Positions 1 to 8,196 of a stretch of DNA of 64,000 nucleotides are shown one piece after another. Below the pieces are notes generated by a model. It saw nothing but the letters and a program-made list of their open reading frames with translations. It did no database searches and was not told the DNA's origin. Both the position numbers and the translations under genes were made by a program. Each line of letters begins with the position of its first letter. Position 1 is the stretch's first letter. The DNA comes from CAZFDT01 sp964518335 (GTDB lineage: Bacteria; Planctomycetota; Phycisphaerae; Phycisphaerales; Phycisphaeraceae). The stretch covers positions 34,219 through 98,218 of the forward strand of contig CAZFDT010000011.1 of assembly GCA_964518335.1 (NCBI GenBank), read 5' to 3'.

Positions 1-458
1 CCCAGGGCGCCCCGGGCCATGAACACGCGTGGCTGGGCGCCGTCCAACGCCAGCACATGCCAGCGACCGCCCACGTTCTCAAAGTGCGGAAACTCCTGCG
101 GCAGAAGGTGCTCCAACAGGCGCTCAATCCGCCTGCTCCGCTTGGATGAAAATGTGTAGCGGTCGTGATTGCCGGGGACCAGCAGCGTGTTGAACCGATC
201 CGACAGGGGTTTGAGAAACGTCGCCACGTCGTGGAACTCGTCGTCGAGCGAGGTGGTCGTCACGTCGCCGGTGAGCAGCACGTGGTCGGGATTGATGGCG
301 GTGACGCGGTCGATGAGGGGCGAGAGCACGCCGTGATTGAACCGATGGCGGCGATTGAGCCAGAGGTTGGTGTGCCCGAGAAACCGCTTGCCCACGAGCT
401 GTCGCCAGTGGATATCGAGCCGGTAGTGGTGGATGTCCCCGATCAGCGCCAGGCGCAT
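1..458 (-). CDS. Metallophosphoesterase, 3' end cut by window edge
   Basis: The minus strand reads open from an ATG at 458 to the window edge, giving 152 residues with no stop. The calcineurin-like phosphoesterase metal-binding blocks are visible: GDIH (residues 7-10), GDVT (64-67) and GNHDRY (96-101), at family spacing. The C-terminal histidine blocks lie outside the window. Such proteins are two-metal phosphomonoesterases or phosphodiesterases; the substrate cannot be told from this part. There is no signal peptide, so it is probably cytoplasmic. It ends up about 70 bp downstream of dus on the same strand and could be co-transcribed with it. Family assignment is firm; function within the family is open. 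Confidence 0.85.
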   Translation of the reverse strand, partial: MRLALIGDIHHYRLDIHWRQLVGKRFLGHTNLWLNRRHRFNHGVLSPLIDRVTAINPDHVLLTGDVTTTSLDDEFHDVATFLKPLSDRFNTLLVPGNHDRYTFSSKRSRRIERLLEHLLPQEFPHFENVGGRWHVLALDGAQPRVFMARGAL

Positions 459-528
459 CGTCGAGCGTCCTTTCTCAAGCGTGCGGCATTTTACACCGGC
501 GCCCGGTCCACACCATGCCAGTACGCCG

Positions 529-1602
529 TCACACCGCCACCGGTTCGCCGATGTAGTGCTCGCCGAGCACGCGGCGCCAGTCGGCGACGGTGTGGACGGC
601 GATAAACGCCCGTTTGACCGCGTCGGGGTCGGGGTGGTGCTGGGCGAACTTGATGCCGAACTTGCGCATCATCTGCCCGGCGCGCTTCTCCCCGTGAAGG
701 GCGACGGACAGGTCGAAGTGCTGCAGTAGCACCTCGCGCTGCTCGTCGAGGGTCGGCGGCTTGGGCGGCGCGCCGCGCATCAGCGCCCGCGCCTGCTCGA
801 AAATCCACGGATTGCCGATGCATCCTCGGGCCACGCTCACGAGCCGCACGCCCGTCTGGTCGATCATGCGGAAGATGTCGGGCGCGGTCCACACATCGCC
901 GCTGCCGCCGATGAGGAACGGGTGTCGGGGTTCGGGTGTCGGGTGTCGGGAAGATGCAGCATCGGCGACTTTGTCCCGATACCCGATACCCGACACCCGA
1001 CACCCGCCGTACTCCTCCACCAGCCGCCGCAAGAACGCCCACCGGCTGGGGCCGACGTATTTCTGCTCCACCGTTCGCCCATGCACCACCGCCACGGCAT
1101 AGCCCAACGCGATCACCTGCTCGAAGATGCGGTGGAAGTTCGCCTCAGCGTCCGCTGTATCGTCACTGCCCCGCCTTAACTTCACGGTGCAGGGCACGTC
1201 CGCGGGGACCGCCTGACGCACGGCATCGAGAATGGCGATGGCTTCGTCAGGCTGCGACATGAGGTGCCCCCCGCGGCAGCGCTTGCGTATTTTTTTGACC
1301 GGACAGGCCAGGTTCACGTCGATCACGTCGTAGCCCAGCCCCACCAGCACCTTGGCCGCCGCCGCCATGTCGCGGGGAAACGACCCCATGAGCTGGCCGG
1401 CGATCGGGTGGTCGGCGTCGTCGAGTTCGGCCGCCGCCAGCCCTCGGCCGCCGTTGAGCAGGAACAGGTCGAGCATCGCCTCGGTGACGGCATAGGGGGA
1501 GCCGTGCCGCCGCGCCACCAGCCGCATCGCCGCGTCGGAGTAGCCCGCCAGGCCCGCCTGAAAGAACGGGGCGTCGAGTTCGAGTTTGCCGATCCGCACC
1601 AT
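529..1602 (-). CDS. dus: tRNA-dihydrouridine synthase (Dus family), with in-frame palindromic insertion
   Basis: A 357-residue FMN-dependent TIM-barrel protein that reduces uridines in the tRNA D-loop. The start region FFQAGLAGYSD, the block NLACPVKKIRKRC with the expected catalytic cysteine, and VVHGRT...YVGPSRW are typical of the Dus family. The start is the ATG at 1602, which lies 7 nt after a minus-strand TATAAT, so the mRNA may be leaderless. Residues of about 200-228, between a helix and the following FLIGGSGDV strand, are foreign: they are encoded by a heptamer-based inverted repeat (920-1005) that keeps the frame. Without the insertion the protein would have normal family length. The Dus subtype (DusB-like) is less certain than the family. 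Confidence 0.9.
   Translation of the reverse strand: MVRIGKLELDAPFFQAGLAGYSDAAMRLVARRHGSPYAVTEAMLDLFLLNGGRGLAAAELDDADHPIAGQLMGSFPRDMAAAAKVLVGLGYDVIDVNLACPVKKIRKRCRGGHLMSQPDEAIAILDAVRQAVPADVPCTVKLRRGSDDTADAEANFHRIFEQVIALGYAVAVVHGRTVEQKYVGPSRWAFLRRLVEEYGGCRVSGIGYRDKVADAASSRHPTPEPRHPFLIGGSGDVWTAPDIFRMIDQTGVRLVSVARGCIGNPWIFEQARALMRGAPPKPPTLDEQREVLLQHFDLSVALHGEKRAGQMMRKFGIKFAQHHPDPDAVKRAFIAVHTVADWRRVLGEHYIGEPVAV
920..1005. repeat. Inverted repeat of GGGTGTC heptamers inside dus
   Basis: Two 31-nt arms (920-950 and 975-1005) are each built from about four tandem GGGTRTC heptamers and are inverted around a 24-nt loop. Arm to arm, 27 of 31 positions pair. The whole unit sits in frame in dus and adds about 29 residues (CRVSGIG... 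and ...RHPTPEPRHP). It is a non-coding-type palindrome exapted into a surface loop, comparable in behaviour to Rickettsia palindromic elements. Confidence 0.9.
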
Positions 1603-1615
1603 GATCGGCATTATA
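1586..1615. promoter_or_regulatory. Overlapping divergent promoters for dus and the lipoprotein gene
   Basis: Plus 1610-1615 is ATTATA, so the minus strand reads TATAAT 7 nt before the dus ATG at 1602. On the plus strand CATTAT (1609-1614) follows TTGCCG (1586-1591) by 17 nt and precedes the ATG at 1622 by 7 nt. The two genes, only 19 bp apart, appear to share one palindromic -10 region, and both transcripts would be leaderless. Confidence 0.55.
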
Positions 1616-1621
1616 GGGGCC

Positions 1622-2119
1622 ATGCTCACCCGCTTTGGCTGCACCGCGCTGATCTGCCTCGCCTGCGTCCTCGTGCAGGGAGGCTGCGAAGGCGGGGCGC
1701 GCGAAATCGGATCGGCCGTGGGCACCAGTGTCGAGAACACCGCCAGCGTGCTGGCCGATCGCGTCGATCAGGAGCAGATCGACGCCCTGCGCAAGATGCC
1801 GTATCCCGCGGCCGCCGACGTGGGTGAGGACCTGGACATCGTCATCAGTCGTCGCGGCGGTCGCATCAGCATCACCAATCGCACGCCGCGCAGTTACGAG
1901 AACGTGCTGCTGTGGCTCAATCGTCAGTACGTCCACCCCGCTGGTCGCATCGCCATCGGACCGGACAACATCCTGCCCCTTCGTACCTTCATCAACCACT
2001 ACGGCGAGAGCTTTCCAGTCGGTGGCCTGCTCAGCCCCGACAAGGGATTCCCCGTGGTGCTGGCGGAAATGTACGACCCAGTGTCGAATAAACGGCACCG
2101 ACTGACCGTGTGGCAATGA
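1622..2119 (+). CDS. Small probable lipoprotein, function unknown
   Basis: 165 residues starting MLTRFGCTALICLACVLVQG, a positively charged tip followed by a hydrophobic stretch and then Cys-22 after VQGG. This resembles a lipoprotein signal, although the lipobox is not canonical. The remainder is a soluble domain with short beta-rich stretches (DLDIVISRRGGRISITNRT; ENVLLWLNRQYV) that may form an immunoglobulin-like fold. I do not recognise a named family. The ATG at 1622 is preferred over an upstream ATG because it places the signal sequence at the N terminus and sits 7 nt from a -10 box. Divergent from dus and followed by an inverted repeat before pgi. Confidence 0.65.
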   Translation: MLTRFGCTALICLACVLVQGGCEGGAREIGSAVGTSVENTASVLADRVDQEQIDALRKMPYPAAADVGEDLDIVISRRGGRISITNRTPRSYENVLLWLNRQYVHPAGRIAIGPDNILPLRTFINHYGESFPVGGLLSPDKGFPVVLAEMYDPVSNKRHRLTVWQ

Positions 2120-2126
2120 CAAGGCA

Positions 2127-2206
2127 AACGCCACAACACCGCAACGCCACAACGCCGCAAATGTCTTGTCGTCTGCGGCGTTGCGGCGTTCTGGCGTTGC
2201 GGCGTT
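2127..2206. repeat. Inverted repeat of AACGCCRC octamers between lipoprotein gene and pgi
   Basis: Two 33-nt arms (2127-2159 and 2174-2206) made of tandem AACGCCRC-type octamers are inverted around a 14-nt loop; about 28 of 33 positions pair. It fills most of the intergenic space. There is no T-run after the hairpin, so it is a palindromic repeat rather than an ordinary intrinsic terminator, though it could attenuate transcription. Confidence 0.85.
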
Positions 2207-2218
2207 AGGATCCCCCCC

Positions 2219-3805
2219 ATGGACCGACTCAAGCTCTGGCAGTGCTTCAACCGTTACCTCTGTCGTTGCAGTGGCACCGGCTTGGCGCTGGACGTGTCAC
2301 GGATGGATTTCACCCCGGCGTTTCTGACGAAGATGCAGCCGGCCGCGGACAAGGCCTTCGCCGCCATGGCGGAGCTCGAGGCCGGCGCCATCGCCAACCC
2401 GGACGAGAAGCGCATGGTCGGCCATTACTGGCTGCGCGCCCCCCAACTGGCCCCCAAACCTGAGCTGCATCAACAGATTCAGCGGACGATCGACGACGTG
2501 ATCGCTTTCGCCAAGGACGTTCACGCCAAGCGCATCGTCCCGCCGACGAGCAAACGGTTCACCGACCTGCTGCTGGTGGGTATCGGCGGATCGGCCCTGG
2601 GGCCGCAACTCGTCGCCGACGCCCTGGGCACACGCCGCGACAAGCTCAAACCCCACTTCCTCGACAACACCGACCCCGACGGCATCGCCCGCGAACTCCA
2701 CGCGCTGGGCAACCGACTCAAGAGCACGCTGGTGCTGGTCATCTCCAAGTCCGGCGGCACCAAGGAAACCCGCAACGGCATGGTCGAGGTCCACCACGCC
2801 TTCAAAGCCCGCGGACTCGACTTCGCCAAGCAGACCGTCGCCATCACCGGCGAAGGCTCGGCGCTCGACAAGCTCGCCCAGAAGGAAGGATGGCTCCGCC
2901 GCTTCCCCATGTGGGACTGGGTCGGCGGTCGCACGAGCGTCCTGTCGGCGGTCGGTCTGCTCCCGGCGGCGCTGCAGGGCGTCGATGTCAAGGGCCTCCT
3001 GACCGGCGCCGCCAACATGGATCGCCTCACGCGCCGACAGTCCACCAAGACCAACCCCGCCATGCTTCTGGCCCTCATGTGGCATCACGCCACCGACGGT
3101 CGCGGCAGCAAGGATATGGTCATGCTTCCTTACAAAGACCGCCTGCTGCTCATGTCCCGCTATCTGCAGCAGCTCGTCATGGAGAGCCTGGGCAAGGAGC
3201 ACGACCTTTCCGGTAACGTCGTCAACCAGGGCATCAGCGTCTATGGCAACAAGGGCTCGACCGATCAGCACGCCTACGTGCAGCAGCTCCGCGACGGCGT
3301 CCACAACTTTTTCATCACCTTCCTCGTGGTCCAACAGGACGCCTTGCGTCCAGCACGAGACGAACGCACCGTCGAGGTCGAGCCGGGCGTCGGAAGCGGC
3401 GACTACTTGAGCGGATTCTGGCAAGGCACACGCGAGGCCCTGGCCGACAAGGGTCGCCAATCCATCACCATCTTCATCGACAAGCTCGATGCCAAGCGGC
3501 TGGGCGCCCTCATCGCCCTGTACGAGCGGGCGGTGGGCTTCTATGCCACGATGGTGAACATCAACGCCTATCACCAGCCCGGCGTCGAGGCGGGCAAGAA
3601 GGCTGCCGAGGCAGTGCTGCAGGTCCAGAGCAAGACCGTGGCGTACCTGCGCAAGCACCCCGACGCCGCCCAAAGCGCCGAAGACATCGCCGCCGGCATC
3701 GGCATGCCCGACCACGCCGAGACGGTGTATCACGTTCTCGAACACCTCGCCGCCAACAAGCGCTTCGTCGTGCGCGACCGCAAAAACTACCGCTACCGCG
3801 CGTAG
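2219..3805 (+). CDS. pgi: Glucose-6-phosphate isomerase
   Basis: 528 residues. Converts glucose-6-phosphate and fructose-6-phosphate in cytoplasmic glycolysis/gluconeogenesis. VGIGGSALGPQ (residues 120-130) is the sugar-phosphate binding loop of the SIS domain. VGGRTSVLSAVG (about 236-247) matches the first family signature and YHQPGVEAGKK (about 450-460) the second, with its active-site lysine. The start at 2219 has AGGA about 8 nt upstream and keeps an N-terminal helix (LWQCFNRYLCR) before the second possible start at 2303. Length is normal. Downstream gene is convergent, with a short AGCCGC/GCGGCT hairpin near 3816-3830 between them. Confidence 0.97.
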   Translation: MDRLKLWQCFNRYLCRCSGTGLALDVSRMDFTPAFLTKMQPAADKAFAAMAELEAGAIANPDEKRMVGHYWLRAPQLAPKPELHQQIQRTIDDVIAFAKDVHAKRIVPPTSKRFTDLLLVGIGGSALGPQLVADALGTRRDKLKPHFLDNTDPDGIARELHALGNRLKSTLVLVISKSGGTKETRNGMVEVHHAFKARGLDFAKQTVAITGEGSALDKLAQKEGWLRRFPMWDWVGGRTSVLSAVGLLPAALQGVDVKGLLTGAANMDRLTRRQSTKTNPAMLLALMWHHATDGRGSKDMVMLPYKDRLLLMSRYLQQLVMESLGKEHDLSGNVVNQGISVYGNKGSTDQHAYVQQLRDGVHNFFITFLVVQQDALRPARDERTVEVEPGVGSGDYLSGFWQGTREALADKGRQSITIFIDKLDAKRLGALIALYERAVGFYATMVNINAYHQPGVEAGKKAAEAVLQVQSKTVAYLRKHPDAAQSAEDIAAGIGMPDHAETVYHVLEHLAANKRFVVRDRKNYRYRA

Positions 3806-3848
3806 CCTTCTCGTCAGCCGCTTGCGGCTTAGCGAAACCCACTGACCT

Positions 3849-6722
3849 TCACGGGCTGACGATCGCCTCGAGCGGTTCGCGCGACAGTTCGACGTTGCTC
3901 ATCACGACGACGACGGGATTCGTCAGGTACTTCTGTGCCGCGGCGAGGACCGTGGCGCTGTCGAGGGTGGCCAGGTGTTCGAGCATGCGTTGGGTGTCAT
4001 CCAGCGGCAGGCCGTAGAGCACGTCGAGGGCGTAGCTGGTGGCGCGGTCGCCATTGGTCTGCTTACCCAGGGCCTCATCGACGCGGACGCTGGCCTTGGC
4101 GCGGGCCAGTTCCTCGTCACTGGCCGCAGTGCTCCGCACGTCCTCGACGACCGCCATGACGCGCGAAAGCGCCTCTGGAACGGTGGCGGGCTGCGTGTTG
4201 AAGACGATGTTGAAGCTGCCGGGGACAATGCCTGCCATGTTGTAGGCCCCGACGGCATAGACCAGGCCGGGCCCGTCGCCGCGCAACGCGCCTTCGAGCT
4301 TGCCGGAGGGAAAATCCGAGAGCAGCCGCGCCAGCACCTGCATGGTGGCGAAGTCGTCGCTCTGGCGGGTGATGCCGGGGCCAAAGCCGATCTGCACGGC
4401 GGCCATGGGCTTGGCGGTCGGCTCGATGAGCAGCTTGGGCTCGGGCGGCGCAGGCTGTGCTGCAGTGAAATCCACCGGCGCGGCGGCGGGCATCGCGGCG
4501 AACGCGGATTCGACATGCGCCCTGACCTGGGCCGGGTCCACGTCGCCGAAGACCGCCAGCACGGAGTCGGCCGCACCCAATCGTGACGTGTGGAACGCGC
4601 GCAGGTCGTCCACCGTCAGCGACTCGACGACGTCCCGGCGACCCAGCGCGGTCTGCGACCACACGTGCCCCTCGTAGTACGCCGCTCGCCATTTCTGGCC
4701 GAGTTCGCCGCCCCACCGGTCACTCTGCCGCTCGATCGCCGCCACCAGGCGCGGCCGCAGCTTGTCCCATTCCTCCTGCGGGAACGCCGGATTGAGCACG
4801 ACATCCGCCATCAGTGCCAGAACCGTGGGATAGTCGTCTTTGAGCGCCACGGCCTGGGCATAGACGCTGTTGTTGCCGGTCTGCGTGGTCAACCCCGCGC
4901 CGAGGTCCTCGATGGCGCGGCTGATCTGATCGGCGCTGCGCGTGGCGGTGCCCTTCATCATCATGGCCGTTGTCGCCGCAGCGACGCCCTCGCGCCCAGG
5001 CGCGTCAGCCAGCAGGCCGCCGATCTGAAACCACTGCATCGCCACCGCCGGCACCACCGTCGAGCGGCCGACGATCAGTCTCAGACCGTTGCTCATCACA
5101 TGCATCTCGACAGGATCGACCGTCATCGCCCGGGCCTCGCCGGCGCGATCCAGACTCTTGCCAAGTCGGTCCACCAACTCGCGGTTGTCCAACTCCACTT
5201 GGCGCCAGCCGCTGATGTCCAGGTCCTCGGGCTCGACGGGGCGAACCAGGTCGCTGGGCTTTTCACCCGGCGGCAGGGGCATCAGCGTCACCCGGATCAT
5301 CGCGTCGTCGCGCAGATACCTGCGAGCGGCGGCTTGCACCTGGGCGGCAGTGATCTCCTGGATGGCATGGGCATACTTGGCGAGGTAATCAGGATCGCCC
5401 GTCCCGATCACGTCTCGCGCCAGTCTCGAGGCGATACCCTCTGCCGACTGGCTGGCGTAGATCACCCGTGCCAGCGTCTGCCGCTTGGCTCGGGCAAGCT
5501 CTTCGTCGGTGACGGCGCGGTCTTTCACAAAGGTCAACTGCGTCAGGATGGCGTGGGCGAGGGCATCCAGGTCGGCCTGCGCGTTGGCGGCCTCGGCGTC
5601 GATGCCGAAAAAGCCTTCGCCCCACGTGAAGCTCTGGTTGTAGGCGTCGATGGTGTTGACCAGCCGCTGCTCATCGCGGATGGTCTTGGTCAGGCGCGAG
5701 GACTCGCCGTCGCCGAGGATGCCGCCGAGCAGGTCCAGGGCGTAGTCGCCTTCGCCGGCGAGGATGGTGCCCGGCCACGCCAGTCGCAACCGCGGGCGAC
5801 GGATGTCGGCCTGCCCGGTCGCCGTCACCGGGCCGGCCCCATCTCGATCGGCGGGCAACGCCACCTTCGGAAGCTCGCCCGGCTTGGCGTCAGCAAAGTT
5901 CACCGCCACCTGCTGCACCACCTTCCGGGGGTCGATGTCGCCGGCCACCACAAACACCATGTTGTTGGGCACGTACATCCGCTTGAAGAAGGCGTAGATC
6001 TCATCGCGGCTGATGGCGTCGAACTCGTCGAGATAGCCGATCGTCGGATGCCGCCCGGGGTGGCCCGGGACGTTCTGATAGCGGGCCTGCTGGGTGAGGC
6101 GCCAGAAGATACGGGCCGGATCGCCGGCGCCGTGCTCGAACTCACGGTGAATCACCTCGCGCTCGCGTTCGTACTCGGCCTGCGTGATCAGGGCGTGCTG
6201 CATCCAGTCACTGAGCAGATCGATGGCCGTGCCCGCTTCTTCGGCGGTGGTGTTGATGTAGTAGTGGACGGCGTCCAACCCCGTCGCCGCGTTGGTGCGG
6301 GCGCCGATGCGCCCGAGAATGGCGTTATTCTGGCTTTCGGTGCGCGTTGCAGTGGACCCACCCGACAGCAGGTGCTCCAGGAAGTGCGACAACCCCGCGC
6401 CCACGTGCTCCTGCTCGTAAATCGAGCCCGTCTTCACCCACACCTGCACCGACGCCACCGGCGCCACCGCCACGCGCTGGGCGATCACGATCATGCGGTT
6501 GGGCAGCTCGGCGATCAGCCGATCGTCGCGCTGCTGCAAGAGACGATACGTCGCGTCGCCCTCGACGCCGGCGGCGCGGGCGGGGGCGACTCCATCGGCC
6601 ACCCTCGGGGTGTCCACAGCAGTCACGGCGGGCGCTTGCGGCAGCGGCAAGGTCTGTTCCTGGGCGGTTGCGATACTGGTGCTCAACGCTACAGTCCACG
6701 CAAGGCAGGGTCGCAAGGCCAT
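3849..6722 (-). CDS. Exported M16-family zinc peptidase with two M16 halves
   Basis: 957 residues. MALRPCLAWTVALSTSIATA followed by Gln is a signal peptide, so the enzyme acts in the periplasm or outside. The first half has the inverted zinc motif HFLEH (residues 113-117) and the third ligand in IHREFEH, about 77 residues later, as in pitrilysin/insulinase peptidases. The second half (from about residue 560) keeps the M16 fold (FQIGGLLAD...GVAAATTAMM) but lacks HxxEH, so it is an inactive partner half. The ATG at 6722 is chosen for AGGAG 8 nt upstream and for the signal peptide. Probably degrades peptides; substrate unknown. Divergent from gap. Confidence 0.92.
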   Translation of the reverse strand: MALRPCLAWTVALSTSIATAQEQTLPLPQAPAVTAVDTPRVADGVAPARAAGVEGDATYRLLQQRDDRLIAELPNRMIVIAQRVAVAPVASVQVWVKTGSIYEQEHVGAGLSHFLEHLLSGGSTATRTESQNNAILGRIGARTNAATGLDAVHYYINTTAEEAGTAIDLLSDWMQHALITQAEYEREREVIHREFEHGAGDPARIFWRLTQQARYQNVPGHPGRHPTIGYLDEFDAISRDEIYAFFKRMYVPNNMVFVVAGDIDPRKVVQQVAVNFADAKPGELPKVALPADRDGAGPVTATGQADIRRPRLRLAWPGTILAGEGDYALDLLGGILGDGESSRLTKTIRDEQRLVNTIDAYNQSFTWGEGFFGIDAEAANAQADLDALAHAILTQLTFVKDRAVTDEELARAKRQTLARVIYASQSAEGIASRLARDVIGTGDPDYLAKYAHAIQEITAAQVQAAARRYLRDDAMIRVTLMPLPPGEKPSDLVRPVEPEDLDISGWRQVELDNRELVDRLGKSLDRAGEARAMTVDPVEMHVMSNGLRLIVGRSTVVPAVAMQWFQIGGLLADAPGREGVAAATTAMMMKGTATRSADQISRAIEDLGAGLTTQTGNNSVYAQAVALKDDYPTVLALMADVVLNPAFPQEEWDKLRPRLVAAIERQSDRWGGELGQKWRAAYYEGHVWSQTALGRRDVVESLTVDDLRAFHTSRLGAADSVLAVFGDVDPAQVRAHVESAFAAMPAAAPVDFTAAQPAPPEPKLLIEPTAKPMAAVQIGFGPGITRQSDDFATMQVLARLLSDFPSGKLEGALRGDGPGLVYAVGAYNMAGIVPGSFNIVFNTQPATVPEALSRVMAVVEDVRSTAASDEELARAKASVRVDEALGKQTNGDRATSYALDVLYGLPLDDTQRMLEHLATLDSATVLAAAQKYLTNPVVVVMSNVELSREPLEAIVSP

Positions 6723-6795
6723 CCAATGGCTCCTGGGCAAGGTTCGGTGTCCATTCGCAGCGGGGCATGATAGCAGCCCGTACCGGCGACCCCGT

Positions 6796-6823
6796 TTGAC
6801 AACAGACCAACAATTCCCATGAT
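6796..6823 (+). promoter_or_regulatory. Sigma70-like promoter upstream of gap
   Basis: TTGACA at 6796-6801 (perfect -35) and CATGAT at 6818-6823 with a 16-nt spacer, in the 214-bp divergent region between the M16 peptidase and gap. Transcription from here would give gap a leader of about 105 nt. Confidence 0.55.
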
Positions 6824-6936
6824 AGAGTCCCGCCGGACGGATTATCCCCTGCCGGAATTGGCCTAAGATACCCCCCACCCCCGCAGGCGCGCGGATCACG
6901 CCTGATCTCTGCGCCCGACAATTGGAGAGCAGCATT

Positions 6937-8010
6937 ATGGCCCTGAAGGTCGGCATCAACGGTTTCGGTCGCATCGGTCGCATGGTCTTTCAGGCCCTGT
7001 GCGACCAGGGTCTGCTCGGCAAGGAGATCGACGTCAAGGCTGTCGTCGATATCTCCACCGACGCCGACTACTTCGCTTATCAGATGAAGTACGACTCGGT
7101 CCACGGCAAGTTCAAGCACAAGGTCGAGACCAAGAAGAGCGACGCCTCGAAGGACGAGGCCGACGTGCTCGTGGTCAACGGCCACGAAATCAAGTGCGTC
7201 ATGGCCACCAAGGAACCCAGCCAGCTCCCGTGGAAGGACCTGGGCGTCGATTACGTGATCGAATCGACCGGCCTGTTCACCGACAGCGCCAAGGCCCAGG
7301 GCCACATCACCGCCGGCGCCAAGAAGGTCATCCTCAGCGCCCCCGGCAAGGGCGACGTGAAGACGCTGGTGATGGGCGTCAACCACGAAGAGTACGACGC
7401 CGCCAAGCATCACATCGTCAGCAACGCAAGCTGCACGACCAACTGCCTGGCGCCCCTCGTCCACGTGATCCTCAAGGAAGGCATCGGCATCGAGACCGGC
7501 CTGATGACCACCATCCACGCCTACACCGCCACACAGAAGACCGTGGACGGCCCCAGCAAGAAGGACTGGCGCGGCGGCCGCGCGGCGGCGATCAACATCA
7601 TCCCCAGCACCACCGGCGCCGCCAAGGCCGTCGGCGAAGTGCTCCCCGCCACCAAGGGCAAGCTCACCGGCATGTCGTTCCGCATCCCCGTGCCGAACGT
7701 GTCCGTCGTGGACCTCACCTTCCGCTCCGCCAAGGACACCTCGATCGAAGAGATCGACGCCGCCCTCAAGAACGCCAGCAAGACCTACCTCAAGGGCCTG
7801 CTGGGCGTCACCGACGAGGAACTGGTCTCGACCGACTTCATCCACGACGATCGTTCGAGCATCTACGACAGCCTCGCCACTTTGCAGAACAACCTCAAGG
7901 GCGAGAAGCGCTTCTTCAAGGTCGTGAGCTGGTACGACAACGAGTGGGGCTACAGCAACCGCGTCATCGACCTGCTCAAGCACATGGCCAAGAAGGACGG
8001 GGCGAAGTAA
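6937..8010 (+). CDS. gap: Glyceraldehyde-3-phosphate dehydrogenase, type I
   Basis: 357 residues. Phosphorylating NAD-dependent glycolytic enzyme. VGINGFGRIGR (residues 5-15) is the Rossmann dinucleotide site, SNASCTTNC carries catalytic Cys-166, and SWYDNEWGYSNR is the C-terminal signature. It is some 20-25 residues longer than the E. coli enzyme, with extra residues in the catalytic domain (KKDWRGGRAA; DDRSSIYDS), as in several non-proteobacterial GapA proteins. The ATG at 6937 follows GGAGAG by about 8 nt and is preferred over an ATG five codons upstream. Own promoter at 6796 and own terminator at 8044, so monocistronic. Confidence 0.98.
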   Translation: MALKVGINGFGRIGRMVFQALCDQGLLGKEIDVKAVVDISTDADYFAYQMKYDSVHGKFKHKVETKKSDASKDEADVLVVNGHEIKCVMATKEPSQLPWKDLGVDYVIESTGLFTDSAKAQGHITAGAKKVILSAPGKGDVKTLVMGVNHEEYDAAKHHIVSNASCTTNCLAPLVHVILKEGIGIETGLMTTIHAYTATQKTVDGPSKKDWRGGRAAAINIIPSTTGAAKAVGEVLPATKGKLTGMSFRIPVPNVSVVDLTFRSAKDTSIEEIDAALKNASKTYLKGLLGVTDEELVSTDFIHDDRSSIYDSLATLQNNLKGEKRFFKVVSWYDNEWGYSNRVIDLLKHMAKKDGAK

Positions 8011-8041
8011 CCCCCCCCGGAAGTATTTGAGATTGAAGGGA

Positions 8042-8072
8042 AGCCCCGGTTGAAAGGCCGGGGTTTTTCTTT
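8042..8072 (+). terminator. Intrinsic terminator of gap
   Basis: CCCCGG (8044-8049) pairs with CCGGGG (8058-8063) around an 8-nt loop and is followed directly by TTTTTCTTT (8064-8072), about 35 nt after the gap stop codon. Confidence 0.85.
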
Positions 8073-8086
8073 GAAGAAGAGCGCTA

Positions 8087-8182
8087 TCCACAGATTTTCA
8101 CAGACGGACACAGATTCGGAGTCAAGACAAGTGCAGCACTCTCCTGCCTTGAAATCTGTGCAAACCTGTGAAAATCTGTGGA
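8087..8182. repeat. Inverted repeat of CACAGATTTT-type units between gap and topA
   Basis: Arms 8087-8118 and 8151-8182 both carry TCCACAGATTTTCACAG and CACAGATT in inverted order around a loop of about 32 nt. Its A+T-richer composition differs from its surroundings. Palindromes with this kind of ACAGATTT repeat are widespread in environmental bacterial genomes (from memory; not verified). It lies between the 3' ends of gap and topA. Confidence 0.85.
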
Positions 8183-8196
8183 CACTAATCGTTTCG

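Noticed and set aside
920..1262. Short plus-strand frames reading GCRVSG and DTRHPTPDTRHP repeats
   Set aside because: They are translations of the heptamer palindrome, not genes; the real coding frame here is dus on the minus strand.
4590..6770. A 726-codon plus-strand frame across the M16 peptidase
   Set aside because: It is the antisense shadow of a gene with clear HFLEH and signal peptide. The shadow product has no domain.
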